64,000 bases of DNA from Rhytidiadelphus loreus (GCA_947034895.1 OX344763.1:39369025-39433024), one strand, 5' to 3'. Counted from the first letter of the stretch, positions 11,908 through 23,158 are shown. Translations and numbers: made by a program. The notes: generated from the sequence alone by a model not told the origin.

Positions 11908-11979
11908 ACAGCTGGTACTAATGTGGAAACATAAATTGAGTGATAACATCATTCAGATCAACTGACATTGATATGTTTG

Positions 11980-12000
11980 TTTAGCGCGACTCGCGCTGAA
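11980..12000. repeat. Hairpin palindrome, intronic
   Basis: TTTAGCGCGA, one base, then TCGCGCTGAA: 9 of 10 arm bases pair. Confidence 0.85.
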
Positions 12001-13367
12001 GTGCAGTCACATTACTTACCACGGCCGCGCACGTAAGTTTCCCCCCAGTGAAAGCAGAATAGATTGACATGCCACTCTTGTAGAAGGCTTTCACGAGCCA
12101 CAAGTAAAATTCCATTCTCAACTCAGTGTTTGTATATCCGATACTCAAGCTCACTATAAGCGCGAGCTTTCAGGTATCGTGCCGTCTCTGGACACTCGAA
12201 TCCCTCTGGAATTTCCACCGTGTTCTTGTTTTGGGGATCCTGCAAGAAAATCAAGAACACTTTCTTCGGCGTCTTCGCTGCGGGAAGATCTCCGAGGCGA
12301 TCGTTCTTCCCAGCAGAGTACACGGAGTACAAAATTGTATACGAATCGAGAACGTCGTCAGATTCAATAAATTTGAGAACTTGGGCTTGCTCCTTCTCGT
12401 CACCGCAAATGAAGAGCCATGATGGAACATCTTCAAGTGCAGGGTTTTTTTTCGCCTCCATTGACGCGAGTACTTTGACGAAGTACGGTTTGTCCACCGT
12501 AGAGCTCTCCTTCTTCTCAATTCCTGGCAAGGACCTGAAGTCAATCACCCCCAACGCAAGATAGTTTCTAGTCTCCGCAGTCCACACCTTCTTTGGCCAT
12601 TCCTTGGTACTGTTTCCGAGGTACTCATAGGGCCGGTAGTGACCACTTGCTATCGGTTTCTCGAATTTTGATTTGTGCAGGAGAAACATCTTGAAGAAAT
12701 CATAGGCATCTTGGGACAGCTCAGTGATCGTCTTGTTTCTTGAAGACTTGTTCTTCGCTTTGCCAAAGTAGGCTTCTCCTGGTCTGTCGAGGAGTACATC
12801 CATAGTGGCGCTGGAGAAGAATTGTTCCTTTTTTAAGGCCTTCCAGTTCTCATTGATGATCTCGTTACGAGCATTCATGAGCCCAAGTTGAGGTTTGATT
12901 TCATGAAGCTCCTTAATCACGAGGTTCTTCCGCTTACAACGTTCAATCCACTCCTTGGTGCTGAAGCAGTCATCTAGGACTGAGGTGATACTCTTGACCG
13001 TGACCTTCGGGTAAGCATGATTGCGTTTTCCTCCCGACTGGTTCAGCAGATGTTTAGCAAGTTTTGCTATTTCATCATAGCTCAAATTACCCAGGTGCTT
13101 GAAGAATTCACGATTCAACATGCAACTCTCGGGATTCCAACCCGGTTTTTCATTGAACATCATGTTCGTGGCGGGGTTGAAGAGTTCTCCGTGCACGGCA
13201 GCGGTGATCACCTCGCTCCAGAGTCTGTACACCTCATCGGGAGCCGTGATGAGTCTCAGTTCGTTGGTTAGCTTCAGCTTTTCCTCCTTCGACTTTGTTT
13301 TTGAGATTTTCAAATTCTTCACAACGTCAATCATGGAGAATCTGACGTACATTGCCTTCTCAAACAC

Positions 13368-13482
13368 CTGAAACATGTTTAAGGAAATATCATCAGAGTT
13401 GAAAACATGTTCATATATCCCGAGAAATTAATGAAATGAATTTTCAATGTTGCAGTTTAGCGTGCCTCGCGCTAAAACGCAC
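13368..13482 (-). other. Intron of the GQHS-motif gene carrying one palindrome
   Basis: A 115-bp intron with donor GTGCG at 13,482 and acceptor TGTTTCAG at 13,368, phase 0. The palindrome at 13,456-13,476 starts about six bases from the donor, so a folded hairpin would sit next to the 5' splice site. Confidence 0.75.
13456..13476. repeat. Hairpin palindrome next to a splice donor
   Basis: TTTAGCGTG, CCT, CGCGCTAAA. One mismatch in the arms; otherwise the family consensus. Confidence 0.8.
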
Positions 13483-14981
13483 CTGGAATGCTTCTCTCTT
13501 GTGCCGGTTCTCGACGGTCCTTCTTGTGGCCACCAGAGATCCAACGGACTTTGTTTGCGTTGGATTCTCGGGCCTTCCCATGTCTTCCCACACTTTCCGT
13601 GCTCCCAGGATATTGGTCGCCTAAGATGGTTGGACCGCCACAAAATGATTTGTTCGGTTGTAATACGCGGAGATGGCTCGCAACTTCTCAGCGTCCTCTG
13701 ACCACACAACGAAGCAGTTCCATTTACGGAAGTGCTCCCTCTCATCCACGTCCACGTTGTTGTCGTCATCGAACATGTATTTGCTTGCTTCAACACTATG
13801 TTGTCCGTTGATGATGTAAAATATTCCATCCTCAATGTCCTCCCACCTTGTCGGCTTGTGGCTGAAGCCGACAGGCATAACACATAGTGTTTGTTTGGTA
13901 CTCTTGTCAGGTATGTTGAGTAGATAATTCACCATGTCTTCGACAATGCGGTTTTCTTTGGAACGGATGTTATATGTCGGAGGTGCCTCAATCAACTGGG
14001 ATATGTCGATCTCCTTCTTCTCATCGAGAGCGAAGACGTAAGCATCATCGAAGGTGCTCCAAAATTTCTTGTACACCTGGCTGACGTGCTCGTAGTCAGG
14101 TTTGTTCTCTGTTGCCCGGGAGTGTGGCACATTTTCCATTTCGTCCACGTAACTTCCTTCTGCCACCTCTGATGTTTCAGATTCCTTTGGTGGCTTTGTC
14201 TTTTCGAGGGTTGGGGTAGCAGCTTTTTTCCCCTTCCGTGGTTGGGCCTTGGATGCTGGCGTCGCAGGCTTCCTCTGACCTCGACTGGCACTGGGCTCTT
14301 GCTTAATCTTCAATTTTGATGTCTGGCTGACTCCGGTATTCAAGATCTCCTTTGATACAAATCGAGGTCTGTTATTTTCTTGTTGCATCTCCATCTTTCC
14401 CTTGAGCGTGTGAAAATCGTTGAAGAGCATGCGATTTTACTGCATAGTTTCTTCCACGAAAGAGGTGTCCCGTTGGCATTGTTCCACTCATTGTTGTCCA
14501 GCTTCTTTTCCAGCTCTTTGATCTCGTCGCGGTAGGGAGTTGGTTCGAGACTCGAGAGGAAGGGGCTGAGATGGAAGGGAATCAGGACGGAGTCAATGCA
14601 AATAGCGAAATGGTATTGATCCTGTCGGCAAGATCCAGGAATTATTGTCATGCATTTGACTTTGATCATGGGATGCATGTCAGCTTCTACATCCTTAATT
14701 TTCTCGTGGAAGGAGAGCTGTAGGTGGCACTGTGCATTCCTGAACTTGTAAGAGAAGTAGATTTGGTTTATGAAAGGAATCATGAAGAAGCTCCATGATT
14801 CTACTCTCTCTGGTTCTTTGAACTCCCAATATTCTCCTTCGATGAGGTTATCGTCTGCACTTTTATCGTCCTCGTGCAGTTGGACTTCGCACTTCTTGAA
14901 GTACATTTCCAGTGCCTCGATCTGGTTTTCCATTCTGCATCACACGATAGAGGAGTGAGATAATTTGTGATGTGTTTGTTG

Positions 14982-15585
14982 TTTAGCGCGAACCGCGCTA
15001 AAGTGCACGGGGTACATTGTGTGCGAGTTTGTGTTTACAGGGTCTAAGCGGGTGTTTGATGTTTAGCGCGGCTCGCGCTAAACAGCATGTGTATTATTCT
15101 TGAGGTCTCTATGTTGTCTGACTTGCTGGATGTGCTCCCGGTATCTTGTTTGTTGAGGTCTGTATCATTGGGTGATTGCTTTTTAGCGCGAGTCGCGCTA
15201 AAGAGTATGGGTAGTTATTTTGTTGGTGTTTCTGTGTAGTCCTGGTGTCACGTATTTTATGGATTTCTGGGATCATACTGTGTGGATGAGTGGGGGGTTT
15301 GTAGTTTAGCGCGAACCGCGCTAAAGTGTTTAAACTTGAGGTTGCGGTACGAACTCTGTTAGTTCTTGTGCATAGAGTTTTGCGGGCATTGGTGTCCTCG
15401 TATACGGTATTCGGGAAGTCGTTTTTGTAGGGTTGAGGTGTTCTACGAATGCGATGATGGAGTATACTATTGAATTGTTTCAATCACGGTCCGGACTGGA
15501 TGCAGTTTAGCGCGACTCGCGCTAAACAGTCAAATTTATGATTGTAGATTTTTTGGAACTGTCATTTAGCGCGAGTCGCGCTAAA
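14982..15585. repeat. Cluster of six hairpin palindromes upstream of the GQHS-motif gene
   Basis: Members lie at 14,982-15,002, 15,062-15,082, 15,182-15,202, 15,305-15,325, 15,506-15,526 and 15,565-15,585. Each is TTTAGCGCG or TTTAGCGCGA, a short centre, and the complement. Arms are exact in all six, while the sequence between them is unrelated. The cluster begins about 50 bp upstream of the first ATG of the minus-strand gene, where a promoter or leader would be. Confidence 0.9.
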
Positions 15586-15599
15586 ATGACTCGTTCTGT

Positions 15600-17160
15600 T
15601 CGTGTTCCAGGCTTTAGGTTTATATTAGGGTTTCTAATTTACTTGGGCAACTTCTGAAATTTCGTAACCAACGGTTCGGTGCCAGTAATTCATTCTCAGA
15701 TTTTAGGGTTTCCTTCTAACTAGACAATTGGAACTAATTTTGCCAGCAATACAGTTGCAATCGATAAATAAATTTTCGATCTTGGAGGTTCAATTCGGCT
15801 GTGGAACTGAGTACGTATTCCAACTTCTGTCTATTACTGGACTCTAGATTGGGAACAACAAAACTGCATGCTTGAATCAGAAATGTCACTGAATCTTGAA
15901 CTCTAGTTAAACTAGTGACATTTCTGGCACTGGTTGCTCCTAGTTCTGACATTTCTGACTCTCAACAACGGTCGTATGATTCTGCAGTTCTGGCTCCTAG
16001 TTTAAGCAACTACAACTCTCAGTAACTCTCAGCAACTCTCATATGTTCAGAAAAACAACGAAACCCTAAATCGAATCTCTAATCCTACTTCAAGTCCAGC
16101 AATGACGGGTAAAATGCAATTCAAGTGCAGCAATCACGAGTAAAATGAAATTCAAGTGCAACAATAACGGGTTAAATGCAATACCTCACAGATCAGGTTA
16201 CACTGACTGGTCGAAGCTGGTGTGCCAAGCTCCTCCAAGTCAGCAACTTCCTCCGAGACCTCCCAATTTCACGAACTACCTTCCTTCATGAGCGCTCGAG
16301 CTGTTCTGCATGGCCACAAGAAATCAAGTTGAATTCAACGCAGCGGCCCAAGTAAGAAGCAGAATTCTGAGAATGTGAGAATCCGCAGACTAGCAAATTG
16401 AATCCGCAAACTAACAAATTCAACGCATACTAGCAATGTGAGAATCCGCAGACTAGCAAATTCAACGCATACTAGCAAATTGAATCCGTGCAAGCCAGAA
16501 CTTCGGCGTAGAAAAAATTTCGTAACCTCGGACCCTGCGGAACGGACCCTGCACGCGTGCTTACCCTAAACCTACGATGAAGGGAGTAACAACATAAACC
16601 CAAACGAAGCTAAACCGCAAATGTGAATGACTTTACATGTCTTGGCGGAGCTGGCGATGGACGGCCTGCAAGCGGGGGGAGACTACCCAGCCAACCCACC
16701 GGACAACCACCACGACAACCACCGTAACAACCACCGAGTGAACCACCGCGAATTCCAAGAGCTTCGGTAAACCTCCTCCGCCTACGATGTCGCGATCCTC
16801 CTCGAAGCACCGCCAAGACCGCGCTAATCTCACACAGCAACAAATTTCGTAACCTGCGACGCCGCCGAAGACCTCGTTGATCTCACACAAACGATGAAGA
16901 CCTCACTGACCACACAAACGATCAAGACCACAAACGATCGGACCAAAACATGGAGAGCGGAAAAAAACGAGCGCCAAACCCTAACTCATTTTGGGTGACG
17001 GACCTGATGCGGATGCGGACCTGATGCGATACGTACCTGCCCGATACCCGTACGTACCCAATGCCCGTGCCCATCGTTGTCCATATTCGCCGAATGTTTG
17101 TACCTGCCCGATGTTCATACCCGCCCATATGTTTGCTTTGAATCGAAGCCTCCTTTATAC
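15600..17160. other. GC-richer non-coding stretch with short tandem repeats
   Basis: No convincing coding frame. Three ~32-bp units with TTCAAGTGCAGCAATCACG occur at about 16,090-16,185. Short units with AATCCGCAGACTAGCAAATT occur at 16,375-16,495. From about 16,500 to 17,110 the DNA is visibly richer in G, C and CpG than its surroundings, which would suit a promoter or leader region of the minus-strand genes, but no TATA box or start could be assigned. Confidence 0.4.
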
Positions 17161-18869
17161 GTAGGCCTTCTTCAACAATATTTAATACCTTAACGCATAT
17201 ATCCTTTTCGAAATTTTGACTCTTTTTGTTTTATACCTTTGTACAGTAACACTTTTGACTCTTCTTGTATTATACCTTTGTACTGTAATACCTTTCATTT
17301 TTTTTGTAATATACCTTCATACAATAACACCATTTATCAAAATTTCCTGAAATTGTACATAAAAGAAGGTTGTCTTCTGAAGATTCAAATATTACATTGG
17401 ATGAATGACAAGGTAGTTGGATTAAAGAACGTCTGCAAGACCTTTGTTCATTGTGCACAATAAAAACGTAAAAGTGCTTAAGGGTACATGTCTGTTGTAA
17501 CCTTTGATTGTGAACCACTTAGCCTTGTAATGCTACCGTGGACACTAAATGTCCAATGCATGACAGTGAATCCTTCTGTAATATATAGAAATGCAACTAT
17601 TCATCCTTGAAATTGTGAAAAAAAAGGGAACATCTTCTACAGTATTTTTACTTTCAAATAATACTTTTCTATTAATTAAAACAATTGATTCCGCGGTATT
17701 GATTTCTTTAAAAAAACACCTTCAATCTCTTTCTGAAGTTAAGGAATTTGCGCTTGTATTTTTTCCGTATCAATGAGGTATAAAAATTGTGTACCACGTA
17801 TTAAGAAGATTTTCATTTCAAACATTTCATTTTTATGTAATTATTTTATTTCTACAATTGCCATTACTTAGAATATTTGAAGACGATAGTTAGTCGAAAC
17901 CTATAGCTCATATTTATAATTTTTGAATATCGATTGTTGAAGAAGTACTAAACTTTCCGTGTAGAGACCACACCCGAAATCCAAAATATGGGAATTTCAT
18001 TTTTATTTTAACTCAAAGAACCCCTAAACTACTCTATTGGCCCACTTCAACAAATGAATGTTTTATTGCACAATCTTCTTGTACTAAATGAAGTTCACAA
18101 ACTTCTCACAATTGCATTGGATGTAAGAAAACTATAATTGAAATGAAAGCCCAAATAATTGTAAGTAAGAGTGATTTAATTTTTTAACCAAAAATTCAAA
18201 CAACATGATCGTGAGGTTGGAGTAAAACAAATTATTAGCTGTTAGAGGGAAAAAAAATACAAAGTTCTCATTTTTGAATTTAAAGTATATAGTTAATTAT
18301 TGTAAGAAATAACTCAAATTTAAAATCATACATAAGTTAAATTTACTTGTTCGGTCCCTTTCACCACTCATTGAAAATAATTAGTCACCATAAATAGACA
18401 TTCATTCTCATAATTGTCATTCATGATTCTACAAGATATTGAAAGTGTGCCACTAGGTACAATGATTTGTGACTTATGATTGGCATAATTGACAGTGCTC
18501 TCCTTGTCTCTTTCAATGCTCCAAGTTTTTGAAACTTCTATAATTATTTAAAATGTACGCGCTCTTTCAATCTTTCTTCATGACATTTGACATTTCATGA
18601 ACCCTAAATACGATAGACTGTATCAAATGTGGTATATATAATGTATAAAAAAAATAGCTTGCACTCAATGTATTATATCCATGATTATTTTCTATTGTAA
18701 GTAAACTTACAACTTCAACATTTAGAACCCTAAACCCTTAAATAAATGATTTTTTATAGTTTGGGGAATTATACGTAAAGTACAAAAAGTTTAGAAAAAC
18801 AAAAAAAAGTAATTCAATGGATTTTTGTACGCCAAGAACTTCTATTTTAATGAGCGATGTGCAGTAGTT

Positions 18870-19600
18870 AACAAAAAATAAATGTTAGCCCAGAAGCCAT
18901 GGGATGAATCAAGTAAATGGAATGAAAAAAATATGTACAAGTTCTAAATAACTTGAACAATTACAATTCATGGAAATCATACATGTACGTTACTTTTATG
19001 CATTTCCATACGCTAGAGAACTTTTTGTTAAATGTGCCATGCGCTGTAGTTAACAAATACTAAAGCCCTAAATCCATGAAATAAATTAAGTAAATGGAAT
19101 GGAAAAAATATGTACAAGTTCTAAATAAGTTGAACAATTACAATTCATATAAATCATACATGTACGTTACTTTTATGCATTTTCGTATGCAAAAGAACTT
19201 TTCATTTGCAGAGCATTGTGTTATAGTTTATACTTGAAGCCCTAATTAAAATCAAATGACGTACCATATTTAACAATTGCAACTTGCACAACATGTTTCG
19301 CATTTTGTTTTACGTGAATTTCATGACTTCATATGTTTTTGGACATCAAAATACAGGGTTTGGTCCTTTTTGAACATTTGATTTCACGTCCACCGTCATT
19401 CAAAGTTACTATTATTTATATATTTTTTTGAATCGTTGAGTTTGTAAAGAATTGCAACTTGCACAACATGGTTCCTATTTACTTCTACGTGATTTTCATG
19501 AGATTCAATTTTTTTGGACACTAAAGTACAGGGGAAGGTTCGTGCCCCAATTTTTAATTCCACGTAGTATGTCATTCGAAGAGACCATTAGTTACGTATT
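18870..19600. repeat. Two consecutive ~178-bp tandem duplications
   Basis: A unit with ATGTACAAGTTCTAAATAA and CATACATGTACGTTAC occurs near 18,930 and again ~178 bp later. A different unit with TTGCAACTTGCACAACATG occurs near 19,274 and again near 19,453. Confidence 0.65.
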
Positions 19601-20169
19601 TTTTTTAATCCTAAATTTACATGGTGTTTAAAACTTCCATTGTTTTCCTTACATTCTTTTAAATTTATTGTTTCTTTTCTTGTTTTAAAAATTTTAACTA
19701 CAGTACATAGCTTTTTCAATGCAAGTTCTCTTGGGTAGGAAGTTGCCTACAAGTAACAAGAATGAGTTTTTCTCCTCAATTTACAAGTTTACTGTATTTT
19801 CAAATTCTACATACTTTTTACTTTCATCTTATTAGTTTAGGGTTTAGGTTTAGAGCTTTAAAATTTTTTAACTACAACACACGTCATGTTGAAGAAGAAG
19901 TTCTACATGTGTGCCTTTGAAGTGCAACGAAGAATGACACTCAATTTTTTTCACTCATTATACTTGACTTCTCAACAAAATAAAAATTATAATCTTATTG
20001 ATTTCACCCCCAAGAAACTTTAGAAATGGATGCATAAATTTGCTCTTTCATTTGCTCGCAATTTTATTTCCAACACGTGAAGCTCGGAAGTACAATGAAC
20101 CATCACTCCGAGTTTTTGTTAGAATGTGATGAATTTGACCTCATTTTTAGTAATGCCATGCATTATTAG

Positions 20170-20200
20170 TATTCCAAACCCTAAACCCTAAGCCTGACCC
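20170..20200. repeat. Short telomere-like (telo-box) motif
   Basis: AAACCCTAAACCCTAAGCC, fewer than three units of the plant telomere repeat. Such telo-boxes are common in plant promoters; this is too short to be an interstitial telomere array. Confidence 0.5.
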
Positions 20201-20673
20201 TAAATTTTCCTAAACCTAAAGTTCAAATATGACTACAGTAAAGTGGAATTTCAGCATTATAAAAAATAATTTTCCAGAGTCATATTTTGCACCATAAAAT
20301 ATGCCTTCCCTATAAAAGGAAAAGGAATTTCCCAAATTGTAGACACTATAAAATCGAAAAAAAAATTGGACTTCCAGAGGATTGGAATGTCATTTCAACA
20401 AAGCAAGAATCCTCTTAATATAATCAAAAGTATTTCACGTATGCTATTTAAGTACTTCAGAAAAGAAGCATGTAATAGGCGACTAAATAGGATGTGACTA
20501 AAAATTAAAATTCTGCCATGCGTCCGTGACACTTTTCGAATTACAAGAAGACACGTCAGTGGACGAAAGTCAACAAGCATTAATATAGGGAATCCTCAAG
20601 ATGCACCTCACCCCATAAAATCCGTTGGGACTGTGGTTTATTCTAGGATTAGTTGGTGCTTTATAGTGTAAAC

Positions 20674-20972
20674 CTGCGCAAGAAATCAGGAATCCCGGGG
20701 TTTCTGAAATTAGACAGAGGGCTTTCAAAATCATAAAATGGGTTGGCGCAATTTTCTTCCCGCCAAGAATTCAAGTGTGCGTCGTCAACCAAGATGCAGT
20801 CATCTCCTTCCACCTTTCTCTTCAACCGAGTCGATTTCTGTACGCGTTGCTCTCGTTGTGTGCGTCTTGTACTTGCATTGTTAGTTTCTGTGCAGAATTC
20901 AAGAGTTTCTTCTGGGGAACACAGATCCACCGAGTAGTTTGTGTCCCATCCTTCTTTCAGGAGGTACTTCAT
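20674..20972 (-). CDS. Small exon of an unrecognised minus-strand gene
   Basis: About 100 codons open from an ATG at 20,972. The sequence starts MKYLLKEGWDTNYSVDLC, contains a basic segment (TRRTQREQRVQKSTRLKRKV) that could act as a nuclear signal, and ends NPGIPDFLRR. A possible donor (CAG|GTTTAC) lies at 20,673; without it the frame stops at 20,661. I do not recognise a family. Composition is unlike the AT-rich surroundings, which favours a real exon. It lies on the strand opposite the DUF7869-like gene, with the palindrome array between them. Confidence 0.4.
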
Positions 20973-21322
20973 CGCATCTCGTTGATGTTACTATACGTGT
21001 ACGTTCTGAATTAGTTTTTAAACATGGAGCGCGAACTTGAAGGAAGTCAAGTCAATTAACTTCAGTAGCTTCACAGGGGCAATTGTTAGCGTCCGTAATC
21101 ACTTATGAAGTCTACATATCATGTCACATCTTTGCCAATACAGTAGATTTCCATCACGTGAGGTTGTTACACAAATTCCAATGACCATTTCATGATACTG
21201 TCTGGAAATATTGCCTTAATTTTCGGGCTTTCTAAAAATAGTAATTTCACTATTCTAAAATGAATGAGTTCTGCAAAACACGGGATTGTTGAGCAAATTA
21301 ATATAAAACCCATTGATTGCAC

Positions 21323-21685
21323 TTTAGCGCTAGTCGCGCTGAAGTACATGTCTCCTCTTTGTGAATCCATCGATTGCACTTTAGCGCTAGTCGCGCTAAA
21401 GTGCATGTCTCCTCTTTGTGAATCCATCGATTGCACTTTAGCGCTAGTCGCGCTAAAGTGCAAGTCTCCTCTTTGTGAACCTGTCGATTGCACTTTAGCA
21501 CAACAAGCGCTATAGTGCATGTGTCCTCTTTGATAATTGTTTGATTGCACTTTAGCGCGACTAGCGCTAAAGTGCATGTCTCCTCTTTGATAATCGTTTG
21601 ATTGCAGTTTAGCGCTAGTCGCGCTAAAGTGCATGTATCTTCTTTGTGAATCGTTAGATTGCACTTTAGCTCTAGTCACGCTAAA
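21323..21685. repeat. Seven-unit palindrome array with exact 57-bp period
   Basis: Palindrome starts fall at 21,323, 21,380, 21,437, 21,494, 21,551, 21,608 and 21,665, each exactly 57 bp apart. Units read TTTAGCGCTAG TCGCGCTAAA with the linker GTGCATGTCTCCTCTTTG and GATTGCAC. The fourth and seventh units are degraded. Here the complementary arm extends outward into GCACTTTAGCGC / GCGCTAAAGTGC, longer than in the 15-kb cluster. Worn relatives follow near 21,710 and 21,901. The array lies about 370 bp upstream of the ATG at 22,057. Confidence 0.92.
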
Positions 21686-22050
21686 GTGTATGTCTTCTCC
21701 ATGTAAATCGTTCGCGCTAATGATCATATGCGACCTCTATGTGTAATTTCACTTTGACAGTAGTCTTGATAGTATAGATGTGGTTTCTAAAGAATCAGTA
21801 GAATGAACTTTAGTGCTAGTGACAAGGATGCCCACATATTTTCAGTGGAGTATCTCCCATTTGCACTTTAGACGTATTGTCCATCCAAACTAAACTACAC
21901 TTTAGCGCAACTCGCCCTAAAATACATCTGTACCTCTTCTGTCCTCATTCAATTGTGGTATTGAAGAACAGATTTAGCGTAACTAATGTGACTTTCATGG
22001 ATTATGTTATTCATTAGCCAGAGAACTTCAATTGTTGATTGTTTTGTACA

Positions 22051-22056
22051 GGTTCC
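22051..22056 (+). other. Possible splice acceptor ahead of the DUF7869-like gene
   Basis: TTTTGTACAG ends at 22,051 or a base before it, followed by GTTCCATGG. A 5' leader intron carrying the palindrome array is therefore possible, though no donor was identified. Confidence 0.3.
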
Positions 22057-23158
22057 ATGGATCCTCTTGCGAACCCGGATATTGACATGGACTTGTCGGG
22101 CGATGAGATACAAATGATTCAAGAGATGAATGTTGACATTCCTAATTGTGAAGGGATTCCGCGTCTGATGTGGAATAAGAAGTGTATTAAGCTGTATAAT
22201 GCTGAAGGCTTACTTGTTCGTGAAGGTACTTGCTACAGCGTGAGCTCTTATCTTGTTCTTGGTGCCAGTGGTCCTCTCGGTGATACTCATGTATCAGTGC
22301 ATATTTCAAAGTCCCATTCTGAGGTGGACCTTCCTGAGGAACTGTTTTACTCGTTGGTAGCTTGGTCAATTGAATTGGTTCATTATCGAGGAGCAAGTCT
22401 TCACGACCATGAAATTAGGGACAATTTCAACCGTCTGCAAGCATCTCTTCTAAACCTGCCATCTGAATCATCTACAAGACCATATGCTAGTGCCATCAGA
22501 AACCCGCCTCGGGAGACTGGTGTGAAAGCTAAAGAACTCCTATCGCAGGAGTCAATTAACTTGGTGTCTAGCAAAGTGTGTTGCAGCAAGAATTGTGTCC
22601 AACCGTTTCCTAGGGAGAAAATTTGAGCTTTCCGAGAACGCATGTACCGAAATTCAACTTTCAAGCATAGAGCTTTCATGAAAACTGATGTGCACAGACA
22701 GATTCATGAAGGTTCACGCCGAAGGAAGATGGTGACAATTGAAGAGATAAATGTGTGTTTACGCGCATGGATGCATATTGCAGGGGTTGCTGAATCTACA
22801 TTCTATCGATACTTGAAATACATGAAGGATGATCGGGAAGCAAGGGATCACGACAATACTGGATTGTTGAAGCCTAGAAAACATACTCAACAAGCCACGG
22901 CTTCATTGAAGTGCATCCTAGACAAGGAGGCTGATCACATGCCTCATCGTACCCGAACTTTGAAGGAAGGTGAGAAGGTTGTGTCCAAGATTCTTCCGGC
23001 ATCATTCCTATGGAAGGACCAGTTACAAAAGCTCAATGAAACCAATGTGGCTTTTGGTTTGAAAGAGATTTCAACTTCAACCTTGAGCAAGATAAGGTCC
23101 ACAAAGTTTTCTGAATTTGATGTGAAGAAACCAGGGGATAATTTTGCTCGGTGTGCTA

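Larger units (their letters stand above)
11832..12019 (-). other. Intron of the GQHS-motif gene carrying two palindromes
   Basis: The donor GTAAGT begins at 12,019 and the acceptor TTGTCTTGGCAG ends at 11,832, joining in phase 0. The intron contains hairpin palindromes at 11,881-11,907 and 11,980-12,000. Confidence 0.75.
10797..14933 (-). pseudogene. ParB/DGQHR-like protein gene of the 19-kb element, broken by three point lesions
   Basis: Exons at 14,933-13,483, 13,367-12,020 and 11,831-10,797 use clean GT-AG introns, both phase 0. Exon lengths total 3,834 nt (1,278 codons with stop). Exon 1 is one base short (1,451) and exon 2 one base long (1,348). This fits a one-base deletion near 14,430 and a one-base insertion near 12,126; an in-frame TAG sits at 13,621-13,623. 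The N-terminal ~200 residues are unrecognised. Residues about 190-240 are lysine- and proline-rich and nuclear-like. Around residue 380 comes GIFYIINGQHSVEASKYMF, which resembles the GQHR core of ParB/DGQHR domains but has Ser for Arg, followed by NRTNH. The middle exon has no named domain. The C-terminal exon has an acidic run (SDSESDEEEEDIDEDG), a glutamine-rich coiled coil and a proline/serine-rich tail. The domain call is by eye only. Confidence 0.6.
17161..20640. other. Long AT-rich interior of the 19-kb element, no gene seen
   Basis: No coding frame of quality was found. The stretch includes two pairs of ~178-bp tandem duplications (18,870-19,600) and telomere-like motifs near 20,170. 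Sequence around 17,590 (GCAACTATTCATCCTTGAAATT) is also found in the small TTAA elements at 61.6-62.1 kb. Confidence 0.5.

Noticed and set aside
16610..16890. Two overlapping leftward frames rich in Gly, Arg and Val
   Set aside because: They come from the GC-rich island; low-complexity composition and no splice signals or homology that I recognise.
20170..20200. Interstitial telomere or chromosome-end fusion
   Set aside because: Fewer than three telomere units; a telo-box or chance is enough.
21323..21685. Array resembling a CRISPR at first sight
   Set aside because: Spacers are the same in every unit, the period is fixed by tandem duplication, and the DNA is plant nuclear.
21167..21727. 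Long leftward open frame (and rightward partner) over the palindrome array, with repeated RLALKCNR-type peptides
   Set aside because: The 57-bp period is divisible by three, so any stop-free unit gives a long frame. The peptide is only the translated repeat.
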